From: Gymnopus androsaceus JB14
Taxonomy: Eukaryota; Basidiomycota; Agaricomycetes; Agaricales; Omphalotaceae
Length of the DNA stretch: 64,000 nt
Direction of reading: 5' to 3'
NCBI GenBank assembly: GCA_009733575.1
Contig: ML769501.1
Coordinates: 62,001-126,000 of the forward strand
Shown here: in pieces, positions 31,649-42,422 of the stretch
Position numbering within the stretch: position 1 is the stretch's first letter
How the letters are laid out: each line of letters opens with the position of its first letter
Made by a program: the position numbers and the translations under genes
The notes under the pieces: generated by a model
Told to the model about the DNA's origin: nothing
Seen by the model: only the letters and a program-made list of their open reading frames with translations
Database searches by the model: none

Positions 31649-32935
31649 ATGAGCATCAAGATGTTCGCTACTCAGATTCTGGGCTGTTTGATCTCTAGCT
31701 CTTGCAGCCACAGGTGTACGTGCCGCATCTCCACAAGTTCAATTAGGAAATACTACATTAATAGGAAGAGATGTGACGCTTTTGAAACAAGAAGTGGGAT
31801 ATTTCTACGGATAATTGTATCTTCAAAAGCTATAAATCTAGCTTAAAGGTATTCCCTTCGCGGAACCACCTCTTGGAGCCCTGCGCCTTCAACGACCCGT
31901 CTTAAAAACAAGTCTTGATACCGCTAAATTTGACGCTAGTAATTTCGGATTTTCTTGATTGCAAGAAGTAAGTTTAAGCTATCTCAATCAGTTCTACATA
32001 CTTCCTCACCGTACTCCAGAGTGTCCCTGTTTCAGAGCTCTCAGAGGATTGTTTGACCAAAAACGTGTTTCGGCCATCGGGAGTAACATCTAATGCAGGA
32101 AACAACACCTTCGGCCTGAGCCCAGGTTATAAAAGGTATAAGAGCCCTTCTTTTACAGATAGCGGGAGTCCCAGAGATAACGGTGCTTGCCACACCGAAT
32201 GCTCTGGAACCGGCGTTCAGCACTTGGACCATGCCGTGTAATAAACCTTCCTTCCTTCCTTCCTTTCTTCCTTCATACTCTTTCACTAACAGTCCCTACG
32301 CATTTCCTTCATTGCAGAGCTGCCGCGATTCGTGAGCATTCGACGCCTGGATTTCTCATTTTCAGAAGTTGAATCTTTGGGCTTAAATTAGGCGGAGATC
32401 ATGGATACAAACAGCGAGCAACGCAGGAGTGAAGACTTTTGGGTATCTCCTCACGCAGCCACAACCTGAGAATCCACCTTTCCTCAGAGGTGAGCCTTGG
32501 TATAAAAAGTTAAGATAACATTCACTCATTTGTCTCAATGTATCTCATGAGTCAGAAATTCCCTACGTCTATGGCACGGTGAAAACCCCCACTGAGTCTG
32601 ACAGTGTGTTGAGCACGGCGATAATTGACTACTGGGTTTCATTTACCACGAGCTTGGATCCAAACGATGGAAAGGGCTCTCCCCGTGAGCGAACCCGTGA
32701 TCCGTCTTGACTGAATGCCCCGATCACACAGGCCCTATATGGGAGCAGTACACTTCTCAAAATCAAGTGCGTTATGTTCTTCCAGTATACGGTACATCAC
32801 TGAACATATTTATTCCAGGTCTTAATCCAGTTAAACGGTGATAACATGACCGTCATTTCAGACGATTATCGCAAGGAGCAAATCAATTTCATCAACTCAA
32901 TACCACTCACTTTCAATCACAGGCGTTCCCTGTAA
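31649..32935 (+). pseudogene. Second type-B carboxylesterase (gutted pseudogene)
   Basis: The N-terminal part is recognisable: ASPQVQLGNTTLIGRDVTLL (31724 onward), then after a short intron GIPFAEPPLGALRLQRPVL and LSEDCLT. The C-terminal part is also present: EIPYVYGTVKTPTESDSVL, DYWVSFTTSLDPNDG and, after a further intron, VLIQLNGDNMTVISDDYRKE ending with TAA/TGA near 32935. The central portion with the GxSxG nucleophile and most of the acid/His regions is lost or scrambled between about 32080 and 32560. Stops interrupt the remaining exons. It is a relative of, not the missing end of, the esterase at 24619: its own C-terminus is in place. It lies inside the inverted-repeat pair. Confidence 0.7.
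32246..32274. repeat. (CCTT)n microsatellite
   Basis: A run of CCTT units with one interruption, inside the second esterase pseudogene. Confidence 0.8.
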
Positions 32936-32939
32936 TCAC

Positions 32940-33180
32940 ACTGCCATCAATTATGCTTCAGTCTGACTGAAGCATTACAGGAAATGAGTTATTTTAGTTG
33001 CTACCTGAAATGTACTTTTTTGGAGGATTGTGGAAAGGAGATAAATTCAGACCAACCAAAATCTGAACCTTCCACAAAAGGCTGAAATGTTATTTTTTGA
33101 CCAAAATCTGAAGCAATTAACTTCAGCTCGACTGAGAAAATATAACTTGAAGCCGTCCAAAGTATTTGTTTTCAGAACCG
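32940..33180. repeat. Long inverted repeat, right arm
   Basis: Reverse complement of 29885-30135. The palindrome GCTTCAGTCTGACTGAAGC marks the inner edge (about 32954), so both arms present the same short hairpin to the enclosed segment. Confidence 0.75.
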
Positions 33181-33368
33181 CCGAAATGGTGATAGCTACC
33201 AGATTGGCCATGCATGAAGCCCAGAACGAAGGGCGAAGGTCTGTTTTGTCTCTAAGAGCTTTATGTGCGCCTTCTCGCTCGAGCGCTTCGGAGTCACCCC
33301 GGCGCAATTGCCAAACCACCCCTAATTGAACCTCAACTCTCTTATTCTCGTCTCAATCTTTCTCGCCA

Positions 33369-34370
33369 TGGCGTCGCGAGCTCATATCTCCGTGGATACT
33401 CCAGAGACAGCATCTGAATAGCTTATCCTGAACCTGTGAGTCGCTGATGGATGAATGGATTAGGAAAAATGAACTTATGGCGACGTACTACAGCCGAAAG
33501 GAGCTCGAAGTTCTCCCAGACCGGCAAGTGTTTTCCGAAAGCGTCTTTAAAACGTATTTCTTCCCCTTCTAATAAACCTCCTTCAGAGAAAAGGGGAGAA
33601 TGGAGATCATTGAGCGCGAAATGACATGGGATACATTTAAGAAATTCGAGAGTCTTTGCGACGATATTCCCCAAAGAAGAGCAATCAGTTGAGGAGCGCT
33701 ATTTCCAGATGAATCTCTGGCGGTTGCGGTTTAATTCATGAGTTTGTTTCTAGGATCTCGTATTTCAACGAACATACATTCATTCAATACATGCCAACGA
33801 TTAGCCATGAGGTTGGACATCGATTGCTCTCTTCGTGTATCTTCAACGATGAGCTCACAGTACCACTGTGGGTAGCCTGCGCCAGTAAGCACTTTTTGAA
33901 TGTCTCATTCATGTCTCACTGAAAAAATTATAGCTTATGAGAATGCTCCCCAGTTCACGGCTCTTGAAGGCGAGTCAGCCCTTGTACCTATCCTCTAGGT
34001 GCCAGCAATGAACCTACCGTTTTAATCGAATGTGGAGACAACGAATCGTATCCGGTATTTCTAAGCAAAGCAGACACTTGGTTCCTGCGATTTCCTGTTC
34101 TATACTGACACGAGAGCACAGAGAGTCCAAGGCATCATCATGGTCAACCTTCGCCACGATCAGCTCAAGACTATTGATATATAAGTATGGATCCGTGCAG
34201 CGGCTGCTCCTAGCAGGATCGTTGTACAGCACCGTGACAGTCAATCAACACACAACGGGGATGCCTCCGAGTCCATGGACACTCCCTTATAACATATTGT
34301 TCCCAGACGGCTCGACAATCATTCCACCTCCACTTGGTGCTCTGTTGACAATTCCCGCCACATGAGTCAT
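33369..34370 (+). pseudogene. Decayed host gene of unknown family
   Basis: Coding-like segments in several frames broken by stops: MASRAHISVDTPETASE then a stop, NELMATYYSRKELEVLPDRQ, MTWDTFKKFESLCDDIP, FIQYMPTISHEVGHRLL, NESYPVFLSKADTWFLRFP and finally WTLPYNILFPDGSTIIPPPL. Possible splice sites separate some of them. Taken together they look like one multi-exon gene that has picked up stops and frameshifts. No family was recognised. It ends about 100 bp before the copia LTR. Confidence 0.35.
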
Positions 34371-34466
34371 GGACGAGTAAGTATACTGTCGCGGCGAAAT
34401 GAGGCAAATAATTGTAGATTCTACTATTGATAATTGATACTTTCTCGCTATAATTGAGATATATTT

Positions 34467-35081
34467 TGTCAAAGAAGGTCGGTCAAAGCGGGTCTTACCG
34501 ACTTATTGAGTCCCGCTCGGGGATACATGGTCTGAGCCCGATACCAAACTCGTTTCATTCTTTCATTCGTTTCCTTACTTACTCTTCCATTTGATAGACA
34601 TTCCAACAGTTGTTCAGGTATCCTTACAACACATCCACTCTTTGATATGTTTCTATGTTATCTTTGATACTCATTACTTACCGGCTCCACGATCGTAATA
34701 TAGTACAAAGAGTCCGCCGTAGTTATACCAGTCTTACTCTTCCATTTTGATTCACAGTGTATCCTTACAACACATCCACTCTTTGATATGTTTCTATGTT
34801 ATCTTTGATACTCATTACTTACCGGCTCCACGATCGGTAGTTATACCAGTTTACTTAAAACAGACTTTTCGTCGAGACTTACCCTCAGTCGTTTGACACC
34901 TTTCTGCGTGTCATCTCTGAGGGTAAGCTCATTCTCTTCTTATTACCTGATTCATCGAAGCTTATAGTTTCTCTATTATAGTCTTTACTTACTTCGATTA
35001 ACAGGTACTTATCTTTCAATATAGAGTCGTTTACACCTTTCTGCGTGTCATCTCTGAGGTCTTTACTTACTTTGATTAACA
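34467..35081 (+). repeat. Copia 1 5' LTR (615 bp)
   Basis: TG...CA ends. It is 131 bp longer than the 3' LTR because a block starting TATCCTTACAACACATCC (34619) is repeated at 34760. The motif GACACCTTTCTGCGTGTCATC occurs twice near the 3' side and can form a hairpin. Confidence 0.9.
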
Positions 35082-38000
35082 GGTTATGGGCCCCGCCCGC
35101 AACTAAATATTCGATATCAATTGGACACGCAGATACTATCGGCTCACAAGAAAACTACTTGAACCTACTCGCTACGTTTATCTCATCCTTACATCTTGAA
35201 ACCTACACCATGGCTAGTAATGGCGCTATTCCGCCTCCTATACCAGAGGTCTCCGCAGATCTAAAGTTCGACGGAGGGGTCAAAGTTGGCTGGGCTCCGG
35301 TCAAACGAAGGATTGTAAACTCACTAAAAACCCAAGGCCTCGTCGGATACACTGACGGGACGATCCCGGAACCCATTGCTCCTACTATCACCGTTACTGC
35401 CCCCACTACCACCTCTTCCGCTCCTGATGCTACCGCTGCTTCGACGACTCCCACACCTTCCTCCTCCGAACCAAAGGCCACTGCTGTGTTCTCCCTCACT
35501 CCGTCCTTGGACAAATGGACGTTCCGTAATGACCAAGCTAAAGGCATCATCGAATCACACATCGATGACTTGCCTTCGCTGATGCCACAAGTGGATACCA
35601 AATCTGCGAGGGAGGTCTTCAGCGAACTTGATACGGAATTTGCAAAGAAAGATGGAATGAGGAAGATACTCACGGAGAGACGTCTCAGGTCATTCGTCTT
35701 CCGTGAAAACGAAACGGTGGAGGAATTCTTCAAGCAGCTCTGCGAGATCCGTAAAGAAGCCACTGAAGCCGGAAATTCCATTGAGGACGTTGAATTTATG
35801 GATATGGTCCTCGCTGCATTCCCTACTTCAGCTTTCGATAGTATCATCCAAAATATCACAGCAAACCTCACTTTATACCCTACCTCCGCATCTGTCATCC
35901 AACACATCACGTTCCAATATTCCCGAGTCGAAAATCGTCCAGGAGCTTCTTCTTCTGGAGATCGTCTGGCTGAAGCTCATAGCGCGATATCTCCGGAAAT
36001 GGCCGTGTTGACGAGAATAGCTGAATTAGAAAAGATGATATCAGTGAAGATGTCGAGGACAAGCAATAGCGACAAGAAATGCCACAACTGTGGCCGAGTG
36101 GGGCATATAAAAGATGATTGTTTCAGGAAAGGGGGAGGTAAAGAAGGTCAATACCCACCGTGGTGGAGAGGAAAGAGGGATCCGAGTCTCGAAACACCCA
36201 CTTCCACTATGGCTGTTATAGGCGATCTTGCCCAGAATTACGCTATGGCGGCGTTGACTGAAGCAAAGGTACCTGGTGAACTGTATGCGGATTCCGGAGC
36301 TTCCGACCATTTTTTCCGCGACCGAGCTGACTTCCTTACCTACGAACCCTGTGACCGAAAGGGTCAATCGTCTGAGGAATCTACTGGCCTGAAGATCATA
36401 GGGATGGGAAGGGTTCGGAAGGTTCTTGTACAAAATGGAAAGGAGGTCATACTTACGTTCGAAAATGCACTCCACTGTCCTACTGTTGCCTCGGATCTCG
36501 TCTCCATTAGTCGACTCGACAAACTGGGTTACCAAATCCACTTCGGAAATGGAAAGGCAAGATTCTTTACCCCTACCGGAATCCACTTCCTCACCGGCCT
36601 AGGCAAAAACGGGTTATACAAACTAAACTTGAAATCCACGGCACTCACAGTAAAATCCCGTTCCCTTCATCATCCTGTCGATATGGCCACCTGGCATCGA
36701 CGCCTGGCCCACGCATCCCTGGACCGAATAAATATGCTCCAGAAGGACAACCTAGTTGATGGATTAGCAGTCACGCATGCCAAGGTCGATGGAAAATGCA
36801 TTAATTGCCTTACCGGTGCTGCAGTCCGACGTCCTTTCGATGCGGTGGCTCCCAGAGCGAAGAAACTACTCGAGAAGGTCCATATAGACTTGACTGGACC
36901 TATGCAAGTACGGGCCAGGGGAGGTTTCTACTATTCCCTTCCGGTTATCGACGACCTCTCTCGATTCGACAAAGACTTTTATACCGTGAATAAGGAAGCC
37001 GATACCACACTGGTTTGCATCGAATCTTTCAGAGTTATGGCCGAGAAGCAGACCGGGGAGAGTTTGAAATGCGTTCGGGTTGATGGGGGGAAGGAATTCA
37101 TAAACGAAAAGTGGAGGAAATGGGCAGATGCTTTGGGAATCAAAATTGAACATACTCCTGCTTATTCATCAGCCATGAATGGAGTTGCAGAACGGAAACA
37201 CGGCATTACCTTTGCGAAAGTACGTGTTATCCTCCACGATTCCAGCCTTCCCAAGTTCCTATGGGCATTAGCGGGGGCGTACATGGTCTACACGGAGAAC
37301 CTGCTCCCCACTGCCGGAAACGGTTTTCGTATCCCAGCCGAATTGTTTTGGCGCATACGTCAGGATATTTCCCACCTGCGCCCTTCGGGGCTCGAGGATG
37401 GGCAACCAGGGTCGAAGGAAATACATTGGGGAAAACAGAAATGCGAGCTTTCGAGGGGAGGATGGTGGGATATGGGGAACATGGAGTTTACTTGCTCTAT
37501 ACGTCGGATGGAAAGGTTGTTGCTAGCAGGGATGTGACGTTTGAGGAAGGTCGTCCAAGTCGTACACTGTCGCCAGTTGCAGGGGAGGATATCATTGATC
37601 AAGGAAATGATGAGTTAATTGCCCCTGACGCCACCGACGCCACAGATGCCACAGAAATTCGATCCGAGGAGGTTAAGTCCGATCAAACCCTCGATCAAAC
37701 AAACGACCAAGTACCGATTCAGGAAATTCCACCTCTCCCGAGCTCCTCTATCCCTACATCTAGTACTCGAAAACCTCGCACCAAATTCCAACCGAATCCA
37801 GACATTCCACTCCGACGATCACCTCGAGTCCCTCCTTCTGGAACCGCATCCGAGGAACAACACCGAGCAAATTTGACAACTCTGGTTGACATGTTCAATG
37901 AGGTTACAGCTGATTTCAATACCGCACTCACGGCAATCGGGATACCTCCTGTTCCTAAAAGCTACGTCAGGGCTATGGAGGACCCAGAGCAGTGGTCACT

Positions 38001-38739
38001 GGCCATTGACAAGGAGATACAACGTATACAAGAGTTCGAGGTTTTTGGACCCCTTCAATTTCCTCCTTCTGGCGCAACCATCCTTACTCCACTCTGGGTA
38101 TTCGCTCACAAATTCGATGGAAATGGTATAGTCATGGACGAAAAAGCTCGTCTTGTGGTAAATGGAAGCACCCAGGAAGAGGGACGAGACTTCTACGAGA
38201 CGTTCGCCGCAGTCCTCCGTTTCGAATCACTCCGCATTCTCATCGCTCTCTGGGTCACGCTAGGATATCACATTTGGCAAATTGATTTTGCCTCCGCGTA
38301 CCTAAATGCCAAACTCGAGGAAGAACTCTATGCCTGGCCTCCTGAAGGATTCCCTGGTCGGGGTACTGGGAAAGTAATGAGGATACAAAGATCGATTTAC
38401 GGTATGATGCAGTCAGGTCGAAACTGGGTGAGGACTCTGGATGCCTCTTACAAGGAGTTGGGGTATTCTAGATCGCAAGCAGACCAATGTGTGAGGAGTA
38501 GGAAATCGGACTCAGGGGAGACGATGACGGGCACATACACCAATGACACGCTCGGTGGATCGTCGTCGATTCAGGAGATGGAGAGGGCCAAGCGGGAGAT
38601 CAGGGAGAAATACCGTATAAAGGAGACGGACAGTGTTCAGTTTGCGCTAGGTATGAAACTCACCCATGACCGAGAACTCGGAACCGCGACCCTCTCCATG
38701 CCTATGCGCAAGAGTGAAGAGTGCCCTTCAGGCATGTAA
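35045..38739 (+). pseudogene. Copia 1 GAG-POL, N-terminal part (frameshifted)
   Basis: The likely start is ATG 35210 (MASNGAIPPPIPEV) after the leader. Domains in order: GAG with a Ser/Thr/Pro-rich linker and the helical RRLRSFVFRENETVEEFFKQ region; the zinc knuckle CHNCGRVGHIKDDC (near 36080); protease LYADSGASDHFF (near 36285); the His/Cys pre-integrase motif (HRRLAH...CINC); integrase with VRVDGGKEF and NGVAERKHG; then RT with WQIDFASAYLNA and SIYGMMQSGRNW. One T is missing near 37382, so the frame shifts in the middle (the older copy at 5401 has CCATTTGGG at this place). The RT active-site box reads YTND where YxDD is expected. The frame runs into repeat X at 38705; the last codons before the TAA at 38737 belong to X. 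Confidence 0.9.
35082..35093 (+). other. Primer-binding site, initiator tRNA-Met half-molecule type
   Basis: GGTTATGGGCCC directly after the LTR is complementary to the anticodon arm of initiator tRNA-Met (GGGCCCAUAACC), not to its 3' end. This is the half-tRNA priming known from Drosophila copia. The same sequence follows the LTR of copia 2 (53368). Confidence 0.75.
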
Positions 38740-38863
38740 GCAATTCTGGTGAGGGAGAACCTAGTAATATAAGCAGGTAAGTCCATAGCTAGCTCTAGTA
38801 GCTCTACAAACTCTAAGGCAGGTATTTCGCATTTTTGCTTTACCTCTGAAGAAACTCAAGTCA

Positions 38864-39148
38864 TGATTCTACATTGATATGCCAATTTTCCGGCTAAGGC
38901 TAGAATTGCACGGAGCTAATAATTCTAAGCTCTGTTTGATAATAAACAATGGTTTTACAGAGAACTATAGCAAGCCCAAGCTGATAGTTAAAGTCCAACA
39001 ATAGTCTATACTACCCAAGGGGTTGCAGAGTACTGGTATGTGCAATGGTACCATACTTAACTTAGTCAATGCGCCTTGATCAAAGTCTTATGCACTGTAT
39101 GGAGTAGCAAGGCAAGCTTGTTGGATAACAAGTTGCTGAGCGCAGCCA
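38864..39148 (+). repeat. Solo LTR of the gag-only element
   Basis: TGATTCTACATTGATATGCC...CTGAGCGCAGCCA is the same as the 5' LTR at 42423-42706. In copy 1 of repeat X there is no internal region, as expected after LTR-LTR recombination. No target duplication is visible, so the limits are approximate. Confidence 0.6.
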
Positions 39149-39960
39149 GAGAATGAGCCCTTGTACAAGTTATATTAGGATAGACTGTCAAAAGACATAC
39201 CCTAGGGATCTGAAATCTTAACAAGGCATTGCTCCCATGAGCAGCTCACCAAGGGAGTTGTTATGACACCCACTACCAGAATGGAAAGGACATTCTGCAA
39301 TAGACTAGACAACCATCACATGGTTGCATCTAAGGTTGATACCTGTTGGCAGAGTGCTGAGGAATTGACACCAAGGCAACCCAATGCGGCCATATGATAC
39401 AAAAATGCTTTGCAACTATAAAGGACAAAAACAACCAAGGAGTATCTTCTGTCTGAGCTTCTAAATAGTACCAAGTGGTATATGCTGTGCAGCATCTAGG
39501 CCCTTCCAAGATATGGAGCTAGACATATAGCTGGCTGGTTATTGGCAAGGCAAAGATAGATATACTTCCAAGGGCAGTTCTACTAAAAGTATCTGGCAAG
39601 CCTTGTAAAAGGCAAATGACTTGAGGTTGAATCGGACCAAATCCCAAAGTAGAGAGAATCACATCAGTCTTAGGAATGCAGGTGGAGCCTATCATGCACA
39701 TCTCAACAAGCCTGTTGTTGATTAGGAAGCCCTTGGACCCAGTATTGGTCAGGATTAGTTTTATTGAGAAAGCTCTTTTGAGTGTTAGCTAGCTGTCCTA
39801 CCTGTCTTACCTCTTGCTCACTCTTCACTGAGTGTTTTAAAGAATGCCTAACTCAAGTGACTTGCATGGTGGTCGTATAAGCTTGTTAGGTAGCTTGCGG
39901 GATGCCCCTGAGAGTTGGAGTATCATTATGCGGCAACATAAAGGCTCCTGAGATATGCAG

Positions 39961-40146
39961 AGTTGTTTGTTGAGTTGGCATACTTGACCTGTGCTTTGGT
40001 TTCTCACCTCAATCTCACACAAAGTTGTTTGTTGAGTTGGTGTACTTGACCTGTGCTTTGGTGTTGTCACCTTGGAATATGCAAAGTTGTTTGTTGAGTT
40101 GGCATACTTAATCCATGCTTTGGTATCTCCATGATCAGTACAAGAT
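39961..40146 (+). repeat. Three 62-bp tandem repeats in repeat X
   Basis: Units start AGTTGTTTGTTGAGTTGGCA at 39961, 40023 and 40085 and share CTTGACCTGTGCTTTGGT. Copy 2 of repeat X retains part of the array around 51950-52440, interrupted by a MITE. Confidence 0.75.
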
Positions 40147-40565
40147 GTTGGCATACACTAGTTGTTTGGTCACCCTTGATAGGTTTTAGTGACTTGCGCA
40201 ACCAAGGTGTATAAGCTATAAGTATTGATACCCCCTCTCTTCATCCTTTTAGTTCATTGCAGCACTCTCATGAGTATCGTCATTGTTAAAAGTGCTTCAT
40301 TGAGACGAATCAAATAGTAGTTGAGGGAACCTTTGACAACCTCCTTCCTTGCATACCTTCACCTTTTGGATTAGTCTGATTGGGATGATTATGTTTGGTT
40401 GGTTTTCCATACCCAGCACAAAGCAAACTCATTATCTGGAGCCCACCACGAAGGGAGTATTCTTTTGATTTGTTAACTTTAGTGAGCACTTAGAACTTGA
40501 CAAGTCAGTGCATATCCAAAAGGATTCATTGTTGCAGTCAAAATTTTAGGCTCATTGCATAATCA

Positions 40566-40682
40566 NNNNNNNNNNNNNNNNNNNNNNNNNNNNNNNNNNN
40601 NNNNNNNNNNNNNNNNNNNNNNNNNNNNNNNNNNNNNNNNNNNNNNNNNNNNNNNNNNNNNNNNNNNNNNNNNNNNNNNNNN
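40566..40682. other. Assembly gap (117 N)
   Basis: A run of N at the right-hand edge of repeat X copy 1, just before copia coding sequence resumes. The true right end of repeat X and its target duplication are hidden here. Confidence 1.
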
Positions 40683-41490
40683 CGCCTACTGGGATAACCT
40701 TCTCTCCAAGTACGACTATGGGGATATCAAACCAAAATTGACTCCACTATCTCCTGGGACGATTCTCTCACTTGATTCGGAACCTGACTCTGACACAGAC
40801 ATCGAGTTCATGCGAGATAAGCCATATCGAGAAATTCTTGGAGCGATACAGTTTGGAGCGGCGGCATGCCGTCCTGACATTGCTCATGCATCTAACATCC
40901 TTAGTCGATTCGCTCACCGACCTCGACGAGCTCATTGGAACGCTCTTATGCACCTTCTCCAATATATTAACGGAACTCGAGAGCTGGGAATCACCTACTC
41001 CAGAAACGCCCCGGGAGGGATCACTCCCATCACCTACGTCGACGCTGACTTTGCCTCGTGTGTAGATACCCGTTGTTCCACTTCTGGTATTCTAACAGTT
41101 ATGGCAGGGGGTCCAACCTTCTGGATGTTGAAGAGACAGGACGTAGTGGCACTCTCGACGACGGAAGCCGAGTACATAGCGATAGCTAAAGGAGTACAGC
41201 AAGCAAAATGGGTCCATTCATTCCTTTCCGAAGTTGGACATCCCATCTCGCTTCCCTCCATCATTTGTTGCGACAACCGCGGAGCAATTACCATCTCACA
41301 GAATCCCAAATTCCACTCCCGCGTTAAACACATCGACATTCGATTCCACTACCTACGCGATCTCGTTGAGAAAGGGGACATCAAAATCGAATATGTCCCT
41401 TCCGAGGAGAATCCTGCCGACGTACTCACTAAATCCCTCGGTACTCTCCTCCATTGTCGTCAGGTTGGACTCATTCGCTTGGACTTGTGA
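40683..41490 (+). pseudogene. Copia 1 RT tail and RNase H
   Basis: Continuation of the copia 1 polyprotein after repeat X and the gap. AYWDNLLSKYDYGDIKPKL is the end of RT; then the RNase H domain with YVDADFASCVDTRCSTSG, LSTTEAEYIA and CCDNRGAITI (catalytic acidic residues present), and KHIDIRFHYLRDLVEKGDI. It ends at TGA 41488-41490, 22 bp before the 3' LTR. This part is open throughout. Confidence 0.9.
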
Positions 41491-41512
41491 TCCCCAACCG
41501 GAACTAGGGGAG

Positions 41513-41996
41513 TGTCAAAGAAGGTCGGTCAAAGTGGGTCTTACCGACTTATGAGTCCCGCTCAGGGATACATGGTCCGAGCCCGATACCAAACTCGTTT
41601 CATTCTTTCATTCGTTTCCTTACTTACTCTTCCATTTGATAGACATTCCAACAGTTGTTCAGGTATCCTTACAACACATCCACTCTTTGATATGTTTCTA
41701 TGTTATCTTCGATACTCATTACTTACCGGCTCCATGATCAGTAGTTATACCAGTTTACTTAAAACAGACTTTTCGTCGAGACTTACCCTCAGTCGTTTGA
41801 CACCTTTCTGCGTGTCATCTCTGAGGGTAAGCTCATTCTCTTCTTATTACCTGATTCATCGAAGCTTATAGTTTCTCTATTATAGTCTTTACTTACTTCG
41901 ATTAACAGGTACTTATCTTTCAATATAGAGTCGTTTGACACCTTTCTGCGTGTCATCTCTGAGGTCTTTACTTACTTCGATTAACAATAATGTTTC
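41513..41996 (+). repeat. Copia 1 3' LTR (484 bp)
   Basis: Matches the 5' LTR except for the missing 131-bp duplication and a few substitutions (for example CACGATCG versus CATGATCA). It is preceded by a purine-rich priming tract. Confidence 0.9.
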
Positions 41997-42422
41997 TATA
42001 TGACTTTGAAACCTCTTCTGGCCTGAATATGATGAATCTTGGTGAGGGAGTCAGTTGAGGAAATATGAGACTTATATATATCTATGTTTGGAATCCTTGC
42101 ATGCAGGGGTCAGTATGCCTGGAGCTCAAGCTTTGTTCATGAATATGCCAGGTGTCAATTAATTCTATGCACACTAATTTTATACCTCTTATAGTTGATT
42201 TCATGGTCTTCCTCTTTCCTTTGTCAAGGAAGCTCAGATACAGCTTTGACTGCTCAAGCTAGTGCGCAAGAGTGAAGAGTGCCCTTCAGGCATGTAAGCA
42301 ATTCTGGTGAGGGAGAACCTAGTAATATAAGCAGGTAAGTCCATAGCTAGCTCTAGTAGCTCTACAAACTCTAAGGCAGGTATTTCGCATTTTTGCTTTA
42401 CCTCTGAAGAAAACTCAAGTCA

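Larger units (their letters stand above)
38705..40565. repeat. Repeat X, copy 1 (non-coding, inserted in copia 1)
   Basis: Starts TGCGCAAGAGTGAAGAGTGC within the copia RT frame and runs to the N gap. The same sequence is found at 42263-52757 (copy 2, heavily interrupted). No ORF was found. It contains a solo LTR (38864-39148) and three 62-bp tandem repeats (39961-40146). Up to about 40431 it can be followed in copy 2; the last 130 bp are unique to copy 1. The TG start and size suggest a large LTR or LARD-type element. Confidence 0.7.
34467..41996 (+). mobile_element. Copia LTR retrotransposon 1 (interrupted, inactive)
   Basis: LTRs at 34467-35081 and 41513-41996 start TGTCAAAGAAGG and end TTAACA. 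A primer-binding site follows the 5' LTR and a purine stretch (AACTAGGGGAG) precedes the 3' LTR. The body encodes GAG-protease-integrase-RT-RNase H in copia order. It is broken by a frameshift, a mutated RT motif, insertion of repeat X (38705 onward) and the assembly gap. The flanking 5-mers (TATTT, ATAAT) do not match, so no target duplication is visible. Confidence 0.9.

Noticed and set aside
34014..34365. An intact gene on either strand between the decayed gene and the copia LTR
   Set aside because: Frames on both strands are open but overlapping; the plus-strand pieces fit the decayed upstream gene, and no start or splice structure could be supported.
35203..35910. 235-codon minus-strand ORF
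   Set aside because: It is the antisense shadow of the copia GAG gene, whose domains are clear on the plus strand.
40555..41490. A 311-codon frame starting with a Met before the N run
   Set aside because: The start and 39 codons are across N bases; the real coding sequence is the copia RNase H region from 40683 on.
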